Shown here: positions 56,105 through 64,000 of the stretch, piece after piece
How positions within the stretch are numbered: the first letter of the stretch is position 1
Layout: each line of letters starts with the position of its first letter
DNA from: Paraglaciecola sp.
GTDB lineage: Bacteria > Pseudomonadota > Gammaproteobacteria > Enterobacterales > Alteromonadaceae
Length of the DNA stretch: 64,000 nt
Direction of reading: 5' to 3'
Assembly (NCBI GenBank): GCA_009993955.1
Contig: JAACSL010000023.1
Location: 1-64,000, forward strand
The notes under the pieces: model-generated
What the model was told of the DNA's origin: nothing
Database searches by the model: none
Seen by the model: only the letters and a program-made list of their open reading frames with translations
Made by a program: the position numbers and the translations under genes

Positions 56105-58763
56105 AAACCTAACAAGTGATTTTTTAGTGAAAACTACGTATTACGCGCCTAAACCATTAATTTGGACACGCTTGCAGCGCAAGATTTTTGCCTTGGTTGT
56201 CAGTTTGTTCACCTTAGTTTTTGCCTTGACGTTAATCAGTATCAATCAAGCTGCCTACAACCAAGCGGAGCGTGAATTTATTGCGCGTCTGCTGGTAGGT
56301 AAAAATGTATTCCTGAATGAAATTAATATTGCCAAGGTGCATTTGGATTCGAGTGTTGAAACAATCGCTAAAGATTGGGCTCTGCGCAGTGCGATTGGTC
56401 AAGGCGACGATGTTGATTTGATCAAAAGTGTCTTGTTTAACCATGGTCAACGCATCGATGCCGATATCGCGCTGATACTCGACAAACAGTTTATGTTGAT
56501 TGCGCAGTACGGCAGCGAAGATGTCACGGTGGATAAGTTTTTGGCGCAAAATCTCAATGACAGTCAAAAACAACAAGCTTGGATCACCATGGTTGGTAGC
56601 GAACCTTTTTTGGTGTCTGCTGAGCCTGTGAGAGCGCCTGCCACCATCGGCTGGCTGATTATGGGCAAAAAAATCAATCAAAGTTTCTTACAACGCATCA
56701 AGACCCTCATTTCCCTCGACATCAATTTAGCGGTGCTGAGTCAGCAGCAAGCTCGCTTTGTTTTAGCCACCAACAACAATGCACCACAAATTAGCGAGGA
56801 ATTACTCAAGCTGACCGTGCCAGACAGCGAAAATTTGCTTACCAGCGATACCGCCTCGATGTTAGAAACGGGTGATGTTGTTGCATTGCCGTTTCAACTT
56901 GCGACAGACTCAAGCTCACGTTTTGTGGTGGTGTTGCAAGATTCCATCAGCGTGTGGTTGCATGCTCGCAATTTATTTATGCTGGAATTGTTACCCTTTT
57001 TTATTGTGGGTATTTTGTTAGCTTTATTTGGTTCGTTTTTTATTGCGCGCAGTATTACGCGCCCGGTAGGTAGATTGCTCACAGCTGCAAAATTAATTGC
57101 CAGTGGACAATACGATCAGCGCATTAATGTGTCTGAGCGCAGCGAGTTGGGTGAACTGGCAAAAGCGTTTTCCAATATGCAACGGGCGGTAATGGAAAGA
57201 GAACAAAAAATTACTGATCAAGCTGAAGAGATTAAACAAACCAATAAAATTAAATATCAAATCGACATTGCCCGCAAAGAGCAGCAACTCGCTGCAGAAG
57301 CCACCAATGTTAAAAGCCGTTTTTTAGCCAATGTCAGCCATGAAATACGCACGCCATTGCATTCAATCATTGGCTATTCGGAGATGTTGAATGATCCCGA
57401 TGTGAGTCAGCAGCAAAAACAAGCAGCGTCGCAAGCCATCAACAATGGTGGCCAATACCTGCTCAATATCGTTAATGATGTATTGGATTTATCCAAGATT
57501 GAAGCGGGTAAAATTCAACTTTATAAGATAGACAGCAACTTGATCGCGCTATTAAAAGAAGTCGAGTCATACATGCAGGGTTTTGCGCATGAAAAGAAAC
57601 TGGCGTTTAATTTGAAACTGCATTTCCCCCTACCGCAATTTATCAAAACCGATCCTACACGCTTAAAACAGATTTTGCTGAACTTGTGTAACAATGCCAT
57701 CAAATTCACCGCCAAAGGGCAGGTCGATTTATTGGTGTATTTAGACAGTCAAAAACAACGTTGTATTTTTGTGGTTTCGGATACGGGCCCCGGTATGAGT
57801 GATGAGCAACAGCTGCGTTTATTCACGGCCTTCTCGCAGGGCAATCAAGCCAGCAACCGCCAATACGGTGGCACTGGGCTGGGTTTGTACATCAGCAAAC
57901 AATTAACTGAGCTGTTAGGTGGGCATATCAAAGTAACCAGCCAGGAAAAGCTTGGCAGTCAATTCGCAGTGTATTTGCCCTGTTTGGGGGCGGCAGATGA
58001 TACGTTGCTGACTGGCATGCATGATCTGCCAGAAACCATGGCATTGCCATCACAAACGGCAGTCAATGTTCCGCAACTGGACGCCCATGTGTTGTGTGTG
58101 GACGACAATGATGACAACCGGCGTTTGGTGGCCTATTTATTGGAAAAAACCGGCGCAGTGACCACTTTAGCAGCAAACGGTAAGGAGGCGTTGGCCCTTG
58201 CCAGTCTGCACAGCTTTGACTTGATCTTAATGGATATGCAAATGCCTGAAATGGATGGTTTGCAAGCGACGCAGCAGTTAATCGCCCAGGGCTTTATCGG
58301 GCCGATTGTGATGTTAACGGCTAACAATGACCAAGTGAGTATTAGTCAAACATTGCAAGCAGGAGCCAGTGAACATCTTGCCAAACCCATCGATACCGCT
58401 GCTTTTTATGCAATGCTCAATACTTACCTTGGCGCAAGATCTTATCAGCAAGCCCCGTTGGCAAGTCAGAAATTTACGCAACTCACTCTCTTATATGTGG
58501 CAAGTTTCAGTGAGAAAATCAAGGCTATGCAACATGCCATGAGCCAGCAAGATTGGCCGCAACTAAAACTGCAAATGCATAAAATTAAAGGTTCAGCTGG
58601 GAGCTACGGTTTTCAAGCTATTAGCGAGATCGCTACGCACATTGAAAGTTTGTTAGATCAACAGCAATTTCAATCGGTCAATCAACAACTTAATGCAATG
58701 TGTCAGCTCATGCGTCAAGCAAACGCAGCACGTGAGCTGTCAGTGGAAAGGCTAACAGAATGA
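56079..58763 (+). CDS. Hybrid sensor histidine kinase (sensor-HAMP-HisKA-HATPase-REC-Hpt)
   Basis: FLANVSHEIRTPLHSIIGYSEML, GGTGLGLYISKQL, REC ILMDMQMPEMDGLQA, Hpt MHKIKGSAGSYGF; true start may be GTG at about 56127. Confidence 0.95.
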   Translation: MRSNAWRPTNLTSDFLVKTTYYAPKPLIWTRLQRKIFALVVSLFTLVFALTLISINQAAYNQAEREFIARLLVGKNVFLNEINIAKVHLDSSVETIAKDWALRSAIGQGDDVDLIKSVLFNHGQRIDADIALILDKQFMLIAQYGSEDVTVDKFLAQNLNDSQKQQAWITMVGSEPFLVSAEPVRAPATIGWLIMGKKINQSFLQRIKTLISLDINLAVLSQQQARFVLATNNNAPQISEELLKLTVPDSENLLTSDTASMLETGDVVALPFQLATDSSSRFVVVLQDSISVWLHARNLFMLELLPFFIVGILLALFGSFFIARSITRPVGRLLTAAKLIASGQYDQRINVSERSELGELAKAFSNMQRAVMEREQKITDQAEEIKQTNKIKYQIDIARKEQQLAAEATNVKSRFLANVSHEIRTPLHSIIGYSEMLNDPDVSQQQKQAASQAINNGGQYLLNIVNDVLDLSKIEAGKIQLYKIDSNLIALLKEVESYMQGFAHEKKLAFNLKLHFPLPQFIKTDPTRLKQILLNLCNNAIKFTAKGQVDLLVYLDSQKQRCIFVVSDTGPGMSDEQQLRLFTAFSQGNQASNRQYGGTGLGLYISKQLTELLGGHIKVTSQEKLGSQFAVYLPCLGAADDTLLTGMHDLPETMALPSQTAVNVPQLDAHVLCVDDNDDNRRLVAYLLEKTGAVTTLAANGKEALALASLHSFDLILMDMQMPEMDGLQATQQLIAQGFIGPIVMLTANNDQVSISQTLQAGASEHLAKPIDTAAFYAMLNTYLGARSYQQAPLASQKFTQLTLLYVASFSEKIKAMQHAMSQQDWPQLKLQMHKIKGSAGSYGFQAISEIATHIESLLDQQQFQSVNQQLNAMCQLMRQANAARELSVERLTE

Positions 58764-59608
58764 AGACATACCTGAGCAAACTATGCATGCTGGTGTTGAT
58801 AGTCACTGCGAATAAGGGCTTAACACACGATCGTAATCAGGCCTCAGCAAGATATTTGGCGAATGAAGCGGTGATGGTCAGCGTGGGCAGTCACAAAGTA
58901 CTGTTTGATCCATTTTTTAGCGAAACGTTTGGTATTTACCAAAAAATTCCGGACCCTATGTTAAGCGACATAGAAGCAGCAACCCCACCTTATGATGATA
59001 TCGACCTCATTGTTATCAGCCACGCTCACGCGGATCACTTTGACGCAACTCGAGTATTGGCTTACCTCATTGCCCACCCCTCTACGCATGTGGTAGGCCC
59101 TCAACAGGCTATTGCTGCCATTCGAAAAATCCAAGCCGGGGGAAAGTCACACATACAACTGCACGAAGTCAGTTTGCAAATTGGTCAAGCTGCTGTGCAA
59201 CTTCAGGTCAACGCATTAACCATTGATGCAGTGCGGATCCCGCATGCAGGCTGGCCGAGCCGTGCTGAAGTTGAAAACCTAGTCTTTCGTGTGAGTTTGG
59301 CGCAAGGTGATCACATTTTTCCTGAGCAAATTACCGTCATGCATATGGGAGATGCTGATGCAGATATCGATCATTTTCTGCCTCATCGTCAACATTGGCA
59401 GAGTAAAACCACACATTTGGTGTTTCCGCCCTACTGGTTTTTTGCCAGTGCCGAGGGTAGGGATATTTTGCAGAGTGTTGTGCAAGCTAGACAACAGATT
59501 GGCGTGCATGTCCCCGTTGAAATACCCATGTCATTGCAACAAGGCACGGAAGATTTTTTCAGTCAACCAGGTGAGGTAAGAATCATCGATGTGGGTGCGG
59601 CAAAGTAG
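58760..59608 (+). CDS. MBL-fold metallo-hydrolase
   Basis: IVISHAHADHFDATRV; overlaps hybrid kinase stop. Confidence 0.85.
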   Translation: MKTYLSKLCMLVLIVTANKGLTHDRNQASARYLANEAVMVSVGSHKVLFDPFFSETFGIYQKIPDPMLSDIEAATPPYDDIDLIVISHAHADHFDATRVLAYLIAHPSTHVVGPQQAIAAIRKIQAGGKSHIQLHEVSLQIGQAAVQLQVNALTIDAVRIPHAGWPSRAEVENLVFRVSLAQGDHIFPEQITVMHMGDADADIDHFLPHRQHWQSKTTHLVFPPYWFFASAEGRDILQSVVQARQQIGVHVPVEIPMSLQQGTEDFFSQPGEVRIIDVGAAK

Positions 59609-59645
59609 TTCGAAGAACGCCGCCGCAATTTCATCTGGGCATAAA

Positions 59646-59672
59646 AACTCCGCAGAGGCGGAGTTAATTTTT
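59646..59672 (+). terminator. Rho-independent terminator
   Basis: AACTCCGC-AGAG-GCGGAGTT followed by AATTTTTT. Confidence 0.9.
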
Positions 59673-59698
59673 TATGCTTAGCCGAGTTCTTTGAAGAC

Positions 59699-59869
59699 TT
59701 AAAGTAGTTCTAACTCATCTTCTGGACTTAAACCCAGTTCACTTAATTCTTGTCTGAGTCGCTGACGGTCATGAATTGCTTCAATTTCTCGCCATTTGCG
59801 TTTCGCGGGTTTGGTTTTGGAGGAGCGGCTTTCTACATCAATCATCGACAATAAATCGGACTTATCCAT
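59699..59869 (-). CDS. DUF3545-like small protein
   Basis: 56 aa not in ORF track: MDKSDLLSMIDVESRSSKTKPAKRKWREIEAIHDRQRLRQELSELGLSPEDELELL*. Confidence 0.8.
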   Translation of the reverse strand: MDKSDLLSMIDVESRSSKTKPAKRKWREIEAIHDRQRLRQELSELGLSPEDELELL

Positions 59870-60108
59870 CTGAGACCCCTTTATTATTTAGCGCAGACTT
59901 GATGAATATCGTGACACGATGCTCATCAAAACTCAGTTTTTGTTCGCAAATCAATTACATAAAATGCACTTAATTCCACGACCTTTTACCACATGAGCGA
60001 CAAATTTAGAATACTTTCTTGTACTTTTTATTAACAATAGATGAATAATATGTGACGTTTGTGTGTTGCCCTCAGTGTAAAAACCATGTGTTCATCCGCA
60101 AATGAGTG

Positions 60109-60135
60109 AAAAAAGCCAATGTTAACCATTGGCTT
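60109..60135 (-). terminator. Rho-independent terminator of pgi, overlapping its stop codon
   Basis: Minus strand AAGCCAATGGTTAACATTGGCTTTTTTC. Confidence 0.85.
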
Positions 60136-61765
60136 GTCTGAATTTACTGATCAGTTGATTAGTTGACGCATCAAAGTTTAATGCACTTTCAGTGTTCACT
60201 AACTTGTCTAGTACCTGGTTGCCAAGTTCTTTCCCTAATTCTACTCCCCATTGATCAAAGGAGTTCACACCCCAGATAGCCCCTTGCACAAACACTTTAT
60301 GTTCATAGAGGGCAACTAGTGCGCCTAAAGTACTTGGATCAAGTTGCTGAAATAACAGAGTATTACTTGGTTTATTGCCGGGCATGGTTTTATGTGCAGC
60401 CAAGGAGTCCAAGGTGGCTGCATCAAGATTTTTACTGGCTAAGTCTGCTTTGCATTCAGCCAAGGTTTTGCCTTGCATCAGCGCTTGAGTCTGACCAAAA
60501 CAATTGGAGGCCAACATGGCATGATGGGTTTTATCTTGATTTGGCACATTCAGTGGCAGCATAAAATCTGCTGGTATAAGCAAGGTGCCTTGGTGGATTA
60601 ATTGGTGGAAAGAATGCTGCCCGTTGGTGCCTTCACTACCCCAAATGAGAGGGCCGGTTGGGTAATCAGTCACTTCACTGGCGCCAGCAATGCGCTTGCC
60701 ATTACTTTCCATATCAAGCTGTTGTACATACGCAGGAAAACCTCGTAAGTAGTGATAATAAGGCAGTAGTACATGACTTTGTGCACCAAAAAAGTTGATA
60801 TACCACACCCCCAATAAAGCGAGGATCATCGGTAAATTCTGCTCTACAGGTGCTTGTTGAAAATGTTTGTCCATGGCATACGCACCCTTGAGCAAAGCCT
60901 CATAGTGCTCATAACCAATGGTGAGGGCGATGGGTAAGCCAATGGCTGACCATAAAGAATAACGCCCGCCTACCCAATCCCACATGGGGAAAATATTATC
61001 AGCCGCCATGCCAAAATCTGTGGCCGCTTTGATATTTGAAGACACCGCAACAAAATGCTTGGCAATATCCTTTTGGCTGCCACCTGCCTTGAGGAACCAG
61101 GCTTTTGCTGTGAGGGTATTTTGCAAGGTTTCTTGGGTGGTAAAAGATTTTGACGACATCACCACCAGGGTTTCTTGGTGATCCAAGTTAGCCAGCACAT
61201 CCTGAATATGACAGCCATCTACATTGGCCACATAGTGTACTTTTACGCCTTTATACCAATATGGCTTAAGGGCTTCTGACATGATCTTGGGGCCGAGAAA
61301 CGAACCACCAATGCCAATACTGACTATTTGTGTCAGTGGTTTGCCGGTATAACCCAAGCATTCACCGCGGTGCACTTTATCCACAAAGGCTTTGATTTTT
61401 TGCTGACAAGCTTGCACTTCAGGCATCACATCTTCACCGTCAAGTATCACTGGCTGCCCAGAATAATTGCGCAGTGCTGTGTGCAATACTGCCCGTTTTT
61501 CGGTGTGATTGATGACCTTGCCTTTGAACATGGCATCACGTTTTACGTTTACTTCACAATGTTGCGCTAAACCTTGCAAGGCTTGCATTACGTCGTTGGT
61601 AATCAGGTTTTTGGAATAGTCTAACTCGATACCACAAGCCGCCACGGTATAACGTTGGGCACGTTGTGGATCAGCGGCAAACCAATCGCGCAAGTGTTGC
61701 TGCTTAACTTGGGCGGCTAATGAACTTAGGTGTTGCCAGTGGGATGAATCGGTCAATGCGGTCAT
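60122..61765 (-). CDS. pgi: Glucose-6-phosphate isomerase
   Basis: 547 aa; [47 protein letters not shown] signatures. Confidence 0.98.
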   Translation of the reverse strand: MTALTDSSHWQHLSSLAAQVKQQHLRDWFAADPQRAQRYTVAACGIELDYSKNLITNDVMQALQGLAQHCEVNVKRDAMFKGKVINHTEKRAVLHTALRNYSGQPVILDGEDVMPEVQACQQKIKAFVDKVHRGECLGYTGKPLTQIVSIGIGGSFLGPKIMSEALKPYWYKGVKVHYVANVDGCHIQDVLANLDHQETLVVMSSKSFTTQETLQNTLTAKAWFLKAGGSQKDIAKHFVAVSSNIKAATDFGMAADNIFPMWDWVGGRYSLWSAIGLPIALTIGYEHYEALLKGAYAMDKHFQQAPVEQNLPMILALLGVWYINFFGAQSHVLLPYYHYLRGFPAYVQQLDMESNGKRIAGASEVTDYPTGPLIWGSEGTNGQHSFHQLIHQGTLLIPADFMLPLNVPNQDKTHHAMLASNCFGQTQALMQGKTLAECKADLASKNLDAATLDSLAAHKTMPGNKPSNTLLFQQLDPSTLGALVALYEHKVFVQGAIWGVNSFDQWGVELGKELGNQVLDKLVNTESALNFDASTNQLISKFRQANG

Positions 61766-61836
61766 AACAGTGCCTTATGTTTGGATCAAGGCCTATTACA
61801 CAGCATACGGTGTAATAGGCTCAAAAAAGAAATGCT

Positions 61837-62790
61837 TTACAAATGGGCTTTCAGCAGGGTTTCGAGTTTCACTTGGTCAATGGCGAAATTGCGAATACCC
61901 TCAGACAGTTTTTCTGTTGCCATGGCGTCTTGATTCATTTCCCAGCGAAATTGAGCTTCGGTAAGGGGCGCACCGGGCTTAGATGTTGCCCCAGTATCCT
62001 TAAGTTTTACCGGCAGTGGTGCCGTTGCTTGCGATAACTCCTCCAATAAACTTGGACCGATGGTGAGACGATCACAACCTGCCAGTTCGGTTATTTCATC
62101 GGTATTGCGGAAACTGGCACCCATGACCACCGTTTTATAACCGTGCTGTTTGTAATAATTATAAATTTTGGTCACCGAGACGACGCCGGGATCTTCAGCA
62201 GGGGCGTAGCTAGATTGGCCAGTTTTCGCTTTGTACCAATCTAAAATACGGCCTACAAATGGTGAAATCAGATAGGCGCCCGCTTCAGCACAGGCTTGGG
62301 CCTGGGCAAAACCAAACAACAAGGTTAGGTTACAGTTGATGCCTTCTTTTTCTAAGTGCTCAGCGGCACGAATACCTTCCCATGTGGAGGCCAGTTTTAT
62401 TAAGATTCGATCTTTACTGACACCCGCATCTTTATACAGGGCGATGAGTTTATGGGCTTTTTCGATGCTTGCCGCTGTGTCGAAAGATAAACGTGCATCG
62501 ACTTCGGTGGAAATACGTCCAGGCACAATATTAACAATGTCAGTACCAATCAGCACAGACAGTTTGTCTCCGGCATCAATAATCTGTTGTTCAACATCAT
62601 TTGATTGTTGTTTTGCCCAAGCAACGGCTTGTTCCACATGTTTTTTATACTGGGGCATTTCTGCCGCTTTAAGCAATAACGAAGGGTTAGTGGTGGCATC
62701 GACGGGTTGATATTTTTTAATGGCTTCGATGTCGCCAGTATCGGCTACTACAGTGGTAATAGCGCGCAATGCTTGTAATTGGTTAGACAT
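61837..62790 (-). CDS. tal: Transaldolase
   Basis: [59 protein letters not shown]; start set at MSNQLQAL. Confidence 0.97.
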   Translation of the reverse strand: MSNQLQALRAITTVVADTGDIEAIKKYQPVDATTNPSLLLKAAEMPQYKKHVEQAVAWAKQQSNDVEQQIIDAGDKLSVLIGTDIVNIVPGRISTEVDARLSFDTAASIEKAHKLIALYKDAGVSKDRILIKLASTWEGIRAAEHLEKEGINCNLTLLFGFAQAQACAEAGAYLISPFVGRILDWYKAKTGQSSYAPAEDPGVVSVTKIYNYYKQHGYKTVVMGASFRNTDEITELAGCDRLTIGPSLLEELSQATAPLPVKLKDTGATSKPGAPLTEAQFRWEMNQDAMATEKLSEGIRNFAIDQVKLETLLKAHL

Positions 62791-63043
62791 AAGATCCTCG
62801 AAAGTTGGGCTGCACAGTGACCTAATCTTGTCAAAAAAAACAAGCAAGTCAACGTATTAAGTTGCATAGCTTGGCTTTGTTTGGGATTGATGCAGAGTTT
62901 GTGAACAACCTAGGTAATAAACGCTTTTAAAAGTATGTTTAGAGTATATCCCTTACTGATCGTGTGCCAGTAAAACCCTGAAATTGCCAGCAAAAATAAA
63001 GGCTAGATGAATACTCATAAAATCTTAAAGCATGGAAGCTGGA

Positions 63044-63568
63044 TTAAAACGCGATGCTTACTTGTGCCCCATAAAAAATCTGTCTTTCGCTGCGCCAATA
63101 TTCGCTGTCAAGTTGGCGCGCTCTGACAGAAACCTCAAACCGCAGGTACTCCAGTTTTAACCCTAAACCCAGGCCTGCGTAGCCATCAGGCTCGTTGTGT
63201 TGTGCGTAGTAATCGTCACAACAGTCATAACGCTTGTCGTTTAATATCGATTCACCGAGGTCAAAACCGGCCTCAACGTAGGCAAACACCGTGGAGAAAT
63301 ACCCTAAGCGCAAGCCCACTTCCCAACCTATAAACTCTTCCAAATAACCGGCATCACTGACAACTTCGGCATAGCTAAGGTTGGTTGTGGCTTCGCCACC
63401 CAAATCACTGTTGGCAAAATTAAACTGCTGAGCAATGCCGATACTATTAATCTTATCTGTGTCGTTCACCTCTTGTTTAACAAAAAAACTAAGTCCGTCC
63501 ATGTCTTCCCCCATTGCATGGCTACTCATGCGCATTAAACCCACTACACATAAAAAATGGCGCATCAC
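63044..63568 (-). CDS. Outer-membrane beta-barrel-like hypothetical protein
   Basis: Signal peptide MRHFLCVVGLMRMSSHA; C-terminal IFYGAQVSIAF. Confidence 0.6.
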   Translation of the reverse strand: MMRHFLCVVGLMRMSSHAMGEDMDGLSFFVKQEVNDTDKINSIGIAQQFNFANSDLGGEATTNLSYAEVVSDAGYLEEFIGWEVGLRLGYFSTVFAYVEAGFDLGESILNDKRYDCCDDYYAQHNEPDGYAGLGLGLKLEYLRFEVSVRARQLDSEYWRSERQIFYGAQVSIAF

Positions 63569-63820
63569 ATATTCCTTGATAAGACAGAGCAGCGTTATAG
63601 CGATATTCTATATAAGCCACAAGAACCGCGTTATTAATCTGCGTGTAGAATTACACTGAGCAAAATTAATTTAGCCTGAACAAGTGGTGAATTTAATATT
63701 GAACCCCTTAATTGAATCCTCAGTACAAGATAATCAGTGCACCCGTCTTGTAATCTAAGGCGTAAGCCTCATTACTGAGTCCATGGCTTATTTTTCGCGT
63801 TTTATCATTTAAGGTTATTT

Positions 63821-64000
63821 ATGTTAGTTGTATTGTCACCGGCCAAAAATCTTGATTTTAGCCCGCCAAGCTCTGCTGTATCACACACACAACCGGTAAT
63901 GCTGAGTGAGGCAGAAACGCTGGTTAAACACTGTCGAAAATTGAGCCCCGCCCAACTCAGCTCACTCATGCACATCAGTGATAAACTAGCAGGGCTTAAT
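63821..64000 (+). CDS. yaaA: YaaA-family (DUF328) peroxide stress protein, truncated by window end
   Basis: [60 protein letters not shown]. Confidence 0.93.
   Translation, partial: MLVVLSPAKNLDFSPPSSAVSHTQPVMLSEAETLVKHCRKLSPAQLSSLMHISDKLAGLN

Overview
The window is a gammaproteobacterial chromosome segment, Alteromonadales-like by gene content (inference). Main contents, left to right: (1) a phosphorylase-kinase-alpha/GH15-like protein, a LysE-type exporter and small metabolic genes. (2) A large envelope/redox supercluster at ~7.0-29.0 kb: DUF1501-like Tat protein, LamG and c-heme (CXXCH) proteins, a divergent HzsA-like PD40 c-heme protein, SH3/beta-barrel proteins, TlpA-DUF4266-DUF3570, then TPR proteins with an ExbB-ExbD-ExbD-AgmX/TonB-like motor module. 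(3) An RND efflux pair whose pump gene carries two lesions. (4) The RNase P RNA gene rnpB, followed by a decayed gene fragment and an accessory island. (5) An H-NOX-like plus EAL signalling pair, FKBP, and a frameshifted periplasmic binding protein gene. (6) An ECF sigma / anti-sigma / animal-type haem peroxidase / secreted TPR-CHAT protease / lipoprotein / vanadium haloperoxidase / PhoD locus at ~43.8-55.5 kb. (7) A hybrid histidine kinase, MBL hydrolase, pgi, tal and the 5' end of yaaA. The two best candidates for under-described systems are the sigma-CHAT-peroxidase locus and the c-heme/HzsA-like plus Tol/Exb-type motor supercluster. No tRNA, CRISPR array or intact IS element was recognised. 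All family calls are from reading the translations; no database search was run.
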